Shown here: positions 7,326 through 16,300 of the stretch, piece by piece
Layout of the letters: each line of letters opens with the position of its first letter
How positions within the stretch are numbered: the stretch's first letter is position 1
Assembly: GCA_016930085.1 (NCBI GenBank)
Contig: JAFGHO010000114.1
Span: forward strand, 1-39,692
Direction: 5' to 3'
From: Spirochaetales bacterium
Lineage (GTDB): Bacteria; Spirochaetota; Spirochaetia; SZUA-6; JAFGRV01
DNA: 39,692 nt
Program-made: the position numbers and the translations under genes
Notes under the pieces: model-generated
Told to the model about the DNA's origin: nothing
Seen by the model: only the letters and a program-made list of their open reading frames with translations
Databases searched by the model: none

Positions 7326-8984
7326 ATGAAGGTAGCGGTTCGATTTCCGTCCGGCCGGTCAAAAGAGTATCAGGCCGGCACAATCGTCAGGGACATTATT
7401 TGTGAAGAGGAGTTCTCCGGGACGAAATATCCCGTTATCGCGGCCAGGGTGAATAACGAGATCACCAGTTTTACCTATAAAATCGTCGTCAACAGTGAGA
7501 TACACGCGGTGAGGCTCGATTCGAGGGAAGGGACCAATATATACCGCCGGTCCCTCTGTTTCCTTTTAAGTCTTACGGCAAAAAAACTGTTCCCCGAACG
7601 ACGACTCATCATAAGCCACTCGCTCGGGAAAGGGTTTTTCTATTATTTTGAAGGGTTGGACTGCGTTTCAGAGCGCGATATCGATATGCTTCTCGAACAT
7701 ATGAAAGCGGTCGTGGCTTCCGATCTTCCGGTGACCAGGAGACTTGTTTCCTATACCGACGCGGTCGACTACTTCAGGAAAAACAATCAGCCCGATACGG
7801 TGAAACTTCTCGCCTATAGAAACGATTCCAGGATCCCCGTCAATGAGTGCGGTGAGTTTCTCGACATTTCTCACGGTCCGCTCGTCCCTTCGACGGGATT
7901 CCTCAAGGTATTCGACATTATCAATTATCAGTCGGGATTCCTGCTGCGGTATTTCGGATTCGGAAATCCGGGTAAAATACAGCGTTTCAAGGACAATCCC
8001 GTTCTGTTTTCCATATACAGGGAATATAAGTCCTGGGGAAAGATCCTCAACGCCCACTGCGTGGGGGCGCTGAACGAGTTGATTTCAAGCGGGAAAATAA
8101 AAGAGTTTATCCAGGTAGCGGAAGCCCTGCACAACAAGAAGATATCGGAAATAGCGGACCGCATACAGCAGCGGGGAAAGGGGGTCCGTCTCATCGCGAT
8201 CGCGGGTCCCACCTCGTCAGGCAAAACGACGTTTGCCAAAAAACTGGCGATCCAGCTTCGCGTACTCGGTATGACACCCGTCCAGTTGTCGATCGACAAT
8301 TATTTCCTTTCACGGGAAGAGACGCCGCGGGATGACGAAGGAAACTACAATTTCGAAACACTCGATGCGCTGGATATCCTCCTGTTCAACAGGCACCTGA
8401 AGGCATTGCTTGAGGGCAGGGAGGTGGAGGTTCCCGATTACAATTTCATTCTCGGCAGGAGACAGAATAAAGGAACCCCCCTGAAGCTGCCGGAAAAAGG
8501 CATTCTCATCTGCGAAGGGATTCATTTTCTCAATGACAGACTGACATCGTTGGTGAAGCCGGAGATGAAATACAAGATCTATGTTTCGGCACTCACGCAG
8601 TTGAACCTTGACGACCATAACAGGATTTCGACAACCGATAACCGCCTCATTCGGCGAATGGTGCGGGATAATACCTTCAGGGGGTATACGGCCGGAGAGA
8701 CCCTGAAGATGTGGCAATCGGTAAAGCGTGGGGAAAGCATCAATATTTTTCCCTTTCAGAACTCTTCCGATTCGGCATTTAATTCCGCACTCGATTATGA
8801 ACTCGCCGTTCTCAAGGTCTATGCCGAACCGCTTCTCAAAACCGTCAAACCCGATGTCGAAGAATATAACGAAGCAAAACGCCTTCTATCGTTTTTGACT
8901 AATTTTATACCCATCACCTCGCAATGGGTCCCTTCCGAATCCATTTTACGTGAGTTTATCGGCGGGAGCGCGTTCAGATACTGA
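7326..8984 (+). CDS. TGS/uridine-kinase-like nucleoside kinase
   Basis: This is a 552-residue multidomain kinase. Residues 1-60 look like a TGS (ubiquitin-like) domain. Residues ~70-180 match the threonyl-tRNA-synthetase second additional domain (ISHSLGKGFFYYFEG). A phosphoribulokinase/uridine kinase domain follows with P-loop GPTSSGKTT at residues 294-302, and DNYF plus EGIHFLND downstream as expected for that family. It likely phosphorylates a nucleoside using NTP, but the substrate cannot be read from sequence. It is not a ThrRS, because there is no class II catalytic core. ATG 7326 has AGGGAG 6 nt upstream; a TTG start at 7305 would add seven residues without a better SD. It probably shares a transcript with the HD-GYP gene. 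Confidence 0.85.
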   Translation: MKVAVRFPSGRSKEYQAGTIVRDIICEEEFSGTKYPVIAARVNNEITSFTYKIVVNSEIHAVRLDSREGTNIYRRSLCFLLSLTAKKLFPERRLIISHSLGKGFFYYFEGLDCVSERDIDMLLEHMKAVVASDLPVTRRLVSYTDAVDYFRKNNQPDTVKLLAYRNDSRIPVNECGEFLDISHGPLVPSTGFLKVFDIINYQSGFLLRYFGFGNPGKIQRFKDNPVLFSIYREYKSWGKILNAHCVGALNELISSGKIKEFIQVAEALHNKKISEIADRIQQRGKGVRLIAIAGPTSSGKTTFAKKLAIQLRVLGMTPVQLSIDNYFLSREETPRDDEGNYNFETLDALDILLFNRHLKALLEGREVEVPDYNFILGRRQNKGTPLKLPEKGILICEGIHFLNDRLTSLVKPEMKYKIYVSALTQLNLDDHNRISTTDNRLIRRMVRDNTFRGYTAGETLKMWQSVKRGESINIFPFQNSSDSAFNSALDYELAVLKVYAEPLLKTVKPDVEEYNEAKRLLSFLTNFIPITSQWVPSESILREFIGGSAFRY

Positions 8985-8985
8985 G

Positions 8986-9009
8986 AGGGCCGATATGCGG
9001 CCTTTCATT
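8986..9009 (+). terminator. Hairpin after the nucleoside kinase
   Basis: AGGGCCG (8986-8992), loop ATATG and CGGCCTT (8998-9004) form a 7-bp stem starting directly after the stop codon. The tail TTCATT is only modestly T-rich. It sits between convergent genes. Confidence 0.45.
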
Positions 9010-9054
9010 CACATAAGGATATCACTTCCTTTGCTGGCGGCATTTGAACTTGAA

Positions 9055-9426
9055 CTACTCCCGCTCGTCGTTATTCATCAAGGTCGTTTTTCCCGGTGCC
9101 GAAGACGGCGCAAGCGCCGAAGGATGCGCCAGAAACATAAGTCCGTAACCGCTTTTTTTCAATTCATTGGCTTTCGAGAAATTCCGTGCCGATCGCACCA
9201 GCCTCACTTTTCCTTCGTAATACCGTTTTTTATTATAATCAACGATGATATCGAACTCTTCTCCAAGATCGAATATCGAAAGATCTTCGGAAAGAATAAA
9301 AATTCCGCCTTCGGACAGATTGGTTGAAACGAACTCCATTATCGACGTGTCGCCGTTCGGCAGTACTTTTTTTACGATCGTTTTGATTAAAAATGTCTTT
9401 CGTTTATATTCGCGTTTATCTCTCAT
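9055..9426 (-). CDS. PilZ domain protein (c-di-GMP receptor)
   Basis: This 123-residue stand-alone PilZ protein carries both ligand motifs: an RxxxR-type start (DKREYKRKTF, residues 3-12) and NLSEGGIF (residues 37-44), followed by the usual beta-barrel pattern ending GYGLMFLA. PilZ domains bind cyclic di-GMP and pass the signal to a partner. The last ~25 residues are Ala/Pro/Ser-rich and probably disordered. ATG 9426 is preceded by AGGGGGG and a 6-nt spacer. It is transcribed towards the kinase gene from its own promoter. The HD-GYP protein encoded 1.8 kb away makes a c-di-GMP circuit plausible. Confidence 0.9.
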   Translation of the reverse strand: MRDKREYKRKTFLIKTIVKKVLPNGDTSIMEFVSTNLSEGGIFILSEDLSIFDLGEEFDIIVDYNKKRYYEGKVRLVRSARNFSKANELKKSGYGLMFLAHPSALAPSSAPGKTTLMNNDERE

Positions 9427-9467
9427 TAGTATCCCCCCTTGCGGATATCCGGAGATCGACGTCAGGC

Positions 9468-9484
9468 ACTATAATGATTATAGT
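9468..9484. promoter_or_regulatory. Palindrome at the PilZ gene promoter (possible operator)
   Basis: ACTATAAT-G-ATTATAGT is a perfect 8-bp inverted repeat with a one-base centre. It covers the end of the -10 box and the predicted transcription start of the PilZ gene, a position suited to a dimeric repressor. No binder is identified. Confidence 0.4.
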
Positions 9485-9510
9485 ATAGCATACCGCCGGT
9501 GTCCCTTCAA
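9482..9510 (-). promoter_or_regulatory. PilZ gene promoter (TTGAAG-17-TATACT)
   Basis: On the minus strand TTGAAG (9505-9510) and TATACT (9482-9487) are 17 nt apart. The start of transcription would be near 9475, about 50 nt before ATG 9426. Confidence 0.65.
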
Positions 9511-9548
9511 TCCTTCAGGCGGCTTCATAGGAATCTGATGGAGTCTTC

Positions 9549-9576
9549 TTGACATATTTACTCCCGTCACTATACT
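9549..9576 (+). promoter_or_regulatory. Promoter for the exported 373-aa protein (TTGACA-16-TATACT)
   Basis: A perfect TTGACA (9549-9554) is followed after 16 nt by TATACT (9571-9576). Transcription would begin near 9583. The ATG at 9580 therefore lies upstream of the predicted mRNA start and cannot be the translation start. Confidence 0.72.
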
Positions 9577-9603
9577 ATAATGAAGAAGAGACGGAAGATG
9601 CCA

Positions 9604-10725
9604 ATGAAAAGATATCTCTTCGCCGTAATCCTGGCATGCATGCTTTCGACGTTAAGCCATGCACAGTATTATCGACATTATTCTCACGCCTCGAAAATAC
9701 GACTTGCAGAGGCATATTATCTTGTCGGCAGGCAGTATATGTCGATGGGAAAAGAATCGGGAAGATTCTATATGCGCCTGGCATATTCGATTTATCCCGG
9801 ATTTGATCCGGAACACATCGGCGTGGAAGCGGATGAACCGGTTTTTATTGCGAACTGCTTTGACCGGATAAACGAGGTTGAAAAATCGTTCGAAAATAAA
9901 GAGGACCTCAAAAATCTCCTCACCTGCCGCTTTATGCGGATGACGGGATTGCTTTTCTTCGGCGAACGGTCGGGGGTAAGCGGGTTTTTCGACAGCATGG
10001 TTTTTATCGGAGAGAATAACCGGTTTATGACGCAACGGGAATTGGCGGAGGCCATGGCGGACAATACCACGCCACGATCTGGCCATAGGATTATGCCTGA
10101 AGAACTCTATGATTATGAGTCGGTTATTGTCGCCGACGCCCCCCGGACGGTAACATCATGTTACGGTGAGAGTTACGTGTTCACGATCAAGCCCCGTGAG
10201 GAACCGGTAACCGTCCATCCGTTTTTCAGGGGAAAAGAGCAGACATACTACTTCAGGCGTGACGGGGAAAGATTTCGTGTGTTCGGTATCGGCCATACGG
10301 CACCGGTGGTCGCCGCGATCGATGATGCCGGTGTTTCGGCCGGTATATTCAAAGCCTTTTTCGATGCGGTCGATGCGTTTCTGAAAAGGGATATGACCGG
10401 TATCAAGGTGTATCTCAATAAAAAGGTGACGATTCTTCCCCTCGGTACAACAGTTGATTTTTCCGAAATCGAACTTACTTTTCAGGGTTTTTTTGATGAT
10501 AGCGGATTCAACAGCGGCAGGTATACCGCCGCCGATCTGCTCGATCGGGATAATTACGCCGTCATCGGGACGGATCGATTTACGGACCTCTATCCGGAAG
10601 GAGTCTACGTCCTCATTGCCTCTGTACGGAAGGAGTATTGTAACGGGATTCCTTTCTGGCCGGGATATATATACTACTTTTTTGCACGTATCGATGGGGA
10701 ATGGAAGGTAATCGCCATGGCCTGA
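9604..10725 (+). CDS. Exported protein of unknown function
   Basis: This protein has 373 residues with a signal peptide (MKRYLFAVILACMLSTLSHA, then QYY). Residues ~25-65 read like a TPR helix pair (LAEAYYLVGRQYMSMGKESG). The C-terminal ~130 residues form an alpha-beta domain ending in an NTF2-like finish (RIDGEWKVIAMA). ATG 9604 has GGAAG 6 nt upstream; ATG 9598 is also possible, and ATG 9580 is excluded by the promoter. I do not recognise a named family. The probable site is the periplasm. The minus-strand lipoprotein at 21.3-22.1 kb has a comparable mixed alpha/beta C-terminus, but homology between them is not evident by eye. Confidence 0.75.
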   Translation: MKRYLFAVILACMLSTLSHAQYYRHYSHASKIRLAEAYYLVGRQYMSMGKESGRFYMRLAYSIYPGFDPEHIGVEADEPVFIANCFDRINEVEKSFENKEDLKNLLTCRFMRMTGLLFFGERSGVSGFFDSMVFIGENNRFMTQRELAEAMADNTTPRSGHRIMPEELYDYESVIVADAPRTVTSCYGESYVFTIKPREEPVTVHPFFRGKEQTYYFRRDGERFRVFGIGHTAPVVAAIDDAGVSAGIFKAFFDAVDAFLKRDMTGIKVYLNKKVTILPLGTTVDFSEIELTFQGFFDDSGFNSGRYTAADLLDRDNYAVIGTDRFTDLYPEGVYVLIASVRKEYCNGIPFWPGYIYYFFARIDGEWKVIAMA

Positions 10726-10762
10726 AAAGAAATCAAAAAGCTGACGGGTCCAAAAAATGTAC

Positions 10763-10791
10763 TTGAATAAGGACATGAAAAGAATTAAGAT
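10763..10791 (+). promoter_or_regulatory. Possible promoter for the response regulator
   Basis: TTGAAT (10763-10768) and TAAGAT (10786-10791) are 17 nt apart, ahead of an AT-only run. A start near 10798 would leave a leader of about 27 nt to the ATT codon at 10825, just enough for the AAGGAG at 10812. Confidence 0.5.
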
Positions 10792-10824
10792 ATATATATA
10801 TTTTATTGACTAAGGAGCGGCAGA

Positions 10825-11274
10825 ATTAGAACAAAATCTGATTTTCCGAGCATCAATGTGAAACGTCCCGGAGGCCTCAAGGAAGATGAATCTCCGTACC
10901 AGGTGATGATTGTCGATGATTCGATGTTTGTAAGAAAACAGATAGCCCAGATTCTTACGTCCGAGGGTTTTAATATCATCGATGTCGCTTCGAACGGCCA
11001 GGAAGCGCTGGAAAAATATAAAAATCATCATCCGAAAGTCGATCTTGTTACCATGGACATCACGATGCCGGTCATGAACGGAATCGATTCCCTGCAGTCA
11101 ATTCTGGAATTCGATAAAAACGCAAAAGTCGTCATGGTAAGCGCTATCGGAAAACAGGAATATGTAAAGAAAGCCCTTCTTTTAGGCGCAAAGAATTATA
11201 TTGTCAAGCCCCTGAACCGGAAAAAGGTACTCGCCCGGGTAATGAAGGTTCTGGGAGGGGCATTCATAGAATAA
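10825..11274 (+). CDS. CheY-like response regulator (apparent ATT start)
   Basis: This is a single receiver domain without an output domain. Counted from ATT 10825 it has 149 residues, with the acidic pair Asp31-Asp32 (IVDDSMFV), phosphoacceptor Asp78 (TMDITMPVMNG), Ser106 and Lys129 (VKPL). It probably signals by protein contact, like CheY. The start is unusual. The frame opens after TGA 10807-10809 and contains no ATG, GTG or TTG until GTG 10858, which has no SD. A strong AAGGAG at 10812-10817 lies 7 nt before ATT 10825, and the intervening codons (TKSDFPSINV) look coding. AUU initiation is known for infC but is rare; GTG 10858 is the fallback, giving 138 residues. The PAS-PP2C gene lies downstream. 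Confidence 0.82.
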   Translation: MRTKSDFPSINVKRPGGLKEDESPYQVMIVDDSMFVRKQIAQILTSEGFNIIDVASNGQEALEKYKNHHPKVDLVTMDITMPVMNGIDSLQSILEFDKNAKVVMVSAIGKQEYVKKALLLGAKNYIVKPLNRKKVLARVMKVLGGAFIE

Positions 11275-11368
11275 TCATATCAGACTGAACGATTTTTCAA
11301 AGCAGACAGGGTATTATCGCGATTTTCCGCACCACATGAAAACGGGTAAAAATATCTCTTTATTCCAC

Positions 11369-11398
11369 TTGATAAAGTATTTCTTTTTACTGTATTGT
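11369..11398 (+). promoter_or_regulatory. Possible promoter for the PAS-PP2C gene
   Basis: TTGATA (11369-11374) and TATTGT (11393-11398) are 18 nt apart, about 50 nt before the start codon. It suggests the phosphatase can be expressed separately from the response regulator. Confidence 0.42.
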
Positions 11399-11450
11399 GA
11401 ATCCTGTATGAAACAAAACGGGAAGGCCTCGTGTTTACAGGGTGATGTCC

Positions 11451-13070
11451 ATGATGCACAATGACGTTTCTCAATCAAAACATCATCTTGAATCGATTTT
11501 TGATTCCATTACGGAACCCATTTTTTCCGTGAATAACGATTACCGTATTACCAGACTCAACAAAAAATATGAATCACTCCTGCAAAAAACGTTTCAGGAT
11601 ATATTGGGCCAGCTTTGTTATACGCAACTTTACCGGCGCAGCACGGTCTGTCCGGAATGCCCCATTTCGAATATTATGAAAGAGGGGAAAAAGACCTCGT
11701 TCAAGATCAGCGTCAGCGACGAAAGAATATACGACGTTCATTGTTTTCCCCTCTACGACAAAAACGGGGCGATTATTGAAATGGTGGAATTTGCACGCGA
11801 CATAACGGAGGAAGAACGTATAAGGAACGAACTGGTAAATCTTCAGCGGCAGGTGCTGGCCACATCCCTTAAGCTCGCCGATCAGAACAAGGAACTCGAA
11901 CGTGCCTATACCAAGTTAAGCAGGGAGCTTACCCTGGCGAGAATCGTCCAGCGCGGCATCCTTCCCCAATCTCTCCCGCAACCGCCCGAACTCAGAACGG
12001 CCGTTTATTATTATCCCATGGAGGATGTCGGGGGTGATTTGTATGATTTTATTCAGATCAATTCGGACCTTATCGGCATCATTCTTGCCGATGTCTCCGG
12101 TCATGGAATCCCGGCGGCATTTATCGCCGCCATGGCAAAAATGTCTTTTTATCTTCACGCAATGAACAATATATCGACGGCAAGGGTATTAAGCCAGGTC
12201 AATAAAGACATGTGTACAAACCTCCATACCAACGAATTTTTTTTTACCGCTTCATATTGTCTGGTCGATCTTATTACCAATAGGGTGAAATATTCGAACG
12301 CAGGTCATCCGCATCTTCTTATCTATCGAAACGACCTGAAAGCGATCGAGTCGAGCATAAAGGAAAAGGGCCTTATCATGGGACTCAATAAAGAGGCTCT
12401 CTATGAAGAAGAAGAAATTGAACTCAACAAGGGCGACAGACTCATTTTTTACACCGACGGTATTACCGAGTGTTCAAACGGGGATGAGACCTTCGGTCTT
12501 GAACGGCTCAAGGATATACTCCTTGCGACCTCGACATATAATGTCAAGGCGCAGGTGGATGAGGTCGAACGTGAGTTGAGGGCCTTTATGAAATCAAAGG
12601 AATTGGGCGACGATGTCACCCTCATTATCATTGAAGCGGCTCTTGACAACAAGTATCGCTGCTTTGATCTTGATAATGAATTCGATACGATGACGAATGT
12701 CTCTATTGTGGCGATCAGGCATCCGCTGGAGTTTGAACGGGCGATCAGCAATACACTCGGCGTGATGGACACCTTTATGTTTCACGACCAATCGATCCGG
12801 AATACCAAATTCGCCATGTATGAGGCCCTCAACATGTATTACCATTCACGGGACAGACACACCGAACCGATCTATGTCGCCTTTCGAAGCGATAAGGAAT
12901 GCTGCACTGTCGTGATTGTCGATTCACGTTATCTGTCGACCGCAGACATCTTTCCCTATTACCGGTCAAATGCGAACAATCATTCGATGAATGTGGTCCT
13001 CAAGAACATCGATACGATAGACTTCAAGCACGGCGGCAAGAAGATCGTTTTGAAAAAGTATAATAAATAA
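11451..13070 (+). CDS. PAS-PP2C (RsbU/SpoIIE-type) phosphatase with RsbW-like C-terminus
   Basis: This is a soluble serine phosphatase of 539 residues, expected to dephosphorylate a STAS anti-anti-sigma factor. A PAS domain (about 10-115) contains the Cys-rich segment STVCPECPI common in such sensors. A coiled coil (about 120-165) follows. The PP2C domain (about 165-395) keeps its metal-binding motifs: DVGGDLYDF, ADVSGHGIPAA, YTDGITE and DDVTLIII. A further ~120 residues (FAMYEALNMYYHS, then VVIVDSRY) resemble a degenerate GHKL ATPase of the RsbW class: the N-box pattern is recognisable but the glycine-rich ATP lid is not. ATG 11451 follows AGGG by 8 nt; 11445 and 11454 are alternatives. The STAS protein 6 kb downstream is a natural substrate candidate. 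Confidence 0.87.
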   Translation: MMHNDVSQSKHHLESIFDSITEPIFSVNNDYRITRLNKKYESLLQKTFQDILGQLCYTQLYRRSTVCPECPISNIMKEGKKTSFKISVSDERIYDVHCFPLYDKNGAIIEMVEFARDITEEERIRNELVNLQRQVLATSLKLADQNKELERAYTKLSRELTLARIVQRGILPQSLPQPPELRTAVYYYPMEDVGGDLYDFIQINSDLIGIILADVSGHGIPAAFIAAMAKMSFYLHAMNNISTARVLSQVNKDMCTNLHTNEFFFTASYCLVDLITNRVKYSNAGHPHLLIYRNDLKAIESSIKEKGLIMGLNKEALYEEEEIELNKGDRLIFYTDGITECSNGDETFGLERLKDILLATSTYNVKAQVDEVERELRAFMKSKELGDDVTLIIIEAALDNKYRCFDLDNEFDTMTNVSIVAIRHPLEFERAISNTLGVMDTFMFHDQSIRNTKFAMYEALNMYYHSRDRHTEPIYVAFRSDKECCTVVIVDSRYLSTADIFPYYRSNANNHSMNVVLKNIDTIDFKHGGKKIVLKKYNK

Positions 13071-13080
13071 AAAGGCGGGA

Positions 13081-13233
13081 TTATTTTTCGAATATTCGGC
13101 GTATCAATTCCCTTTTTTCCATGGCACCTATGTTTTCGGCGTTTGCCCGAAGCATCTGCCTTTTTAATCTCACATAGGCAAACACACCGGAGCTTACGAT
13201 CAAAAGGAGAATGAAGAGGTCGATTATCTGCAT
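13081..13233 (-). CDS. Small single-span membrane protein, 50 aa
   Basis: This short frame runs from ATG 13233 to TAA 13081. It starts MQIIDLFILLLIVSSGVFAY, one hydrophobic membrane span, followed by a basic cytoplasmic tail (VRLKRQMLRANAEN, ending RRIFEK). An SD region (GAGGAGTGAAGGAAA) sits directly upstream, and a good promoter lies about 80 nt before the start. The positive-inside pattern and the signals upstream support a real gene. No family is recognised. It lies between the converging PAS-PP2C gene and the large ATPase gene, so a role in that signalling locus is possible but only positional. Confidence 0.6.
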   Translation of the reverse strand: MQIIDLFILLLIVSSGVFAYVRLKRQMLRANAENIGAMEKRELIRRIFEK

Positions 13234-13312
13234 TTTCCTTCACTCCTCGGATAGGATTACCGGATAAAGGTTAGCCAAATGCATCGATAGTATTATAGTA
13301 TCCGGTTCTATA

Positions 13313-13341
13313 AGTATACAAGGGAACGGGTATATAGTCAA
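13313..13341 (-). promoter_or_regulatory. Promoter for the 50-aa membrane protein (TTGACT-17-TATACT)
   Basis: On the minus strand TTGACT (13336-13341) and TATACT (13313-13318) are 17 nt apart. A second -10-like TATAAT lies at 13292-13297. The promoter falls between the stop of the large ATPase gene and the small gene, so the small gene need not depend on read-through. Confidence 0.6.
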
Positions 13342-13360
13342 GTAATTTGAAAGAGGGCGG

Positions 13361-16300
13361 TCAGATAAGATTTTTCTTCTTGGCTTCGTTAAAGATATTG
13401 TGGTTCCAGAAGTTTTTTAGCAGGAATTTCGTTCTGTCCGATGGCACTTCGATTCTACTCGCCCGTTCCTGAAGCTGCTTGAATGCCTTGTTGAGGATGG
13501 TGAGGGAATCGTCTATTTCATCATCCTTCGAGCCCTGGAGTACCAGCGAATAGAGAAAATAATAAAGACAGTTGTAGGGATCGACCGGTGATGTTTTTTC
13601 ACCCCTCGTTATTTTATAGAACTCTGTAATTCCTTCTTTCAGATTTCCATTGAGACTGACCATATACGCTTTAAATGCATAAAGGAGACGGGTAAATATC
13701 GAATCCTGATCCGAGGTTCGAAAACATTTTTCTTCGATTGCCGAATAGCCGTTCTCCCAGGTAATAATTTCATCCGGAACGTGTTTTTGTTCGTATGGTT
13801 TTCCTATACTCTTTTCAATACTTTCAAGGGCCTTTTTATATTGTTTCTGGAAAAAATATCCTTCACTGAGGAAATAAAGCGTTTCCCTGTTTTCTTCAAG
13901 GGACAAAAGAAGCGATATGCCGTTAAGGATTTTACCGGAATAAATGGTCACTCTGGCAAGCCATGCCCTTATCACCGGGCGAGCCTTATCGATATAGTAA
14001 AGTGAGGTGAGGGAAAGACATTCCATCAATGCGGCGTGCGCTTCGGCGTAAAGACCGAGCTCGAACAACATACGCGATGTAAAAAAGCGGAGATACAATT
14101 CCCATTCTCTTTTTCCCGCGGATGCGGCTAATTCTCTTCCTTCTTCCGAAATACCGATCGCTTTTGATATATTACCCTGCATGAAGAGTGTCCCGCTGAT
14201 CAGAATCATGATGAGTATTTTAGTATACGGATGGCCGCCGTCAGGGAATGTCCGTAACGCCACATTGAGATAATCGAAGGCATCCTCGATTTTTTCGTTT
14301 GCCAGCATGATGGCACCGAGGTTGATGTAAGCCCGGGCGACATTCTCCGGAGTACCGTGTTCCTGATAATCCATGAGTGATTTTTTATTGTATTTGACCG
14401 CTTCCTCGCTTTCACCTTTGAGCAGCGAATAATGGGCCATATTGAGAAAAAGTTCAGCCCGAAACGATGAACCGTGATATTCGTCGATATCCTTTTCTAT
14501 CACATCGACGCAAATTTTATCCGCCCGTTCCATATCTCCTTGCAGTAACGCCATTCTAAGCTGTCCTGAGTGAAGTATCATTTTGAGTGTATGCTTTTTT
14601 TCATCATCCAGATGCTTTTCGAGGTTCAGATTTTTTATATCGAGGAAGGGTTTCACATTGGTAAAATCGTTCTCGTTTATTTTTCTTTCGATCAATGCAT
14701 GAAGCACTTCCAGGGAGACAGAATAATTATTCAAATTCTTGAAAAAAGAGAACAGAACGACATAGCTTTTGATTTTTCCGTTTTTCCACATAGCGATCAC
14801 ATAATCGCCGATGGAGTCTTTCAGGTATGTGGTTTTCGTTCCCATGATTTCATCGATTTTGTTTTTCATCATGGGGAATGTGGGAATGATGTATTCTCCC
14901 GTCGAGATTAATCCATAATGAAATAGATGGAGGAAAATCTTGTCGATAAGATGCAGTTGAAATCCGATCGAAGCGAGGAATTCGGTGAGTTCGGATCGCG
15001 TAAGCACGCCGCTTGACAGATAAATATAGTAAAGGATGTCTTTTTCATTCTCTTTGAAATTCGTGATGACGGTGAGGATGACTTTCGTATTGGAAAGGCC
15101 TTCGTCGAGCCGAATTTCCTCCTTTGATTTCCATGCGTAATGGTTTTTTTCTTTTACCAAACGATTCAGTATATGACTGTAGTGGAAGAAGTTCATGACG
15201 GGCACGATTGTTCCCTTTGAATAGTCTGCAAGATCATTACAAAGATTTTTCGATATTTTAATGCCGGGATACAGGGTCCTTCCGATACTCTTTATCTCGT
15301 TCTGCTCGAGGGGGGGTATTTTAATCTTGTGATAGGGCATGTTTCCGAACGTCTTCGGGAGTTTTGATTGATGCGAAACAATGACGGGGAGTAACGATGT
15401 GTTTCCCAGGAAATCCTTGAGAATCGAGTTGAGCATTTCCATTGATGACGGTTCGTAGGTATCGACATCGTCACAGATAACGATTCCGGGCATAAGGAGT
15501 GAGTTCATCATCGACAGATAGCCTGAAAGATACAGATTATACGAAGCAAGAAAATCTTCATAGAGGTGGTCCGGGCTTTGTTCCTTTATACTGTTCTTTT
15601 TCAGGTAATGGAGGATCTCTCCCCGCGTTTTCCACACCTTCGCTTCCCATGACCTGAGATGGTCGGGTAATTCATTGAGCAACTGCAGATTGATGCTGTT
15701 GACAAACGGATGGATGAACGATCTGTTTTTAAATCTCGTATATAGCCGGGGAACATATGAAAATCGTTTTTCAGAAACAAAATCCTTGACGATATTGCAG
15801 GTGATCGTCGTTCTGCCCGTCCCCTGTTTTCCGTAGATGAGTATGATTTTTTCTTTTTCCGTTCCATTGATAAGGGGGGTTATTTCATCACTCAACCTCA
15901 TATAGACGCTTTTTCGTACCCATGTCACCGAATCTTTATGCTCCGTTTCCTTTAACCGTTCCGGTTTTTTGGAGACATAATAAAATTGCCCTTCCTGTGT
16001 ATAGGTGAAATATTTTGAGAAATAATCCTTTTCATGCCTGCTTACCCATATCTTTTCTTCACTCTCAAGCGAAAAGAGTTGTTTTTTCAATTTTTCGGAA
16101 ATACGTTCGGGGGGTTCGGTCCGGGAGAACGAGATCATGATATTGAAGCCAAAGAGTTCTTCACGAATTTTACAAAGTAAATCATACACCTGGAAAACGA
16201 TGTGGGCGATCATGCCGGGATCACTTTTTTCTTCTTCCCCGAGGGTAAAGAGAAAGAATCCCTCCCTTTCCTGAAAGCGGATGAGTTCGAACCGGCATGC

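Noticed and set aside
7326-8984. Possible threonyl-tRNA synthetase (TGS and editing-like N-terminus)
   Set aside because: No class II synthetase motifs are present. The C-terminal half is a P-loop uridine kinase/phosphoribulokinase domain.
12980-13243. 87-codon minus-strand frame overlapping the end of the PAS-PP2C gene
   Set aside because: It occupies the same stretch as the 50-aa membrane protein but in another frame. It has a Cys/Lys/Arg-rich composition and no conserved look; the SD and promoter serve the shorter frame.
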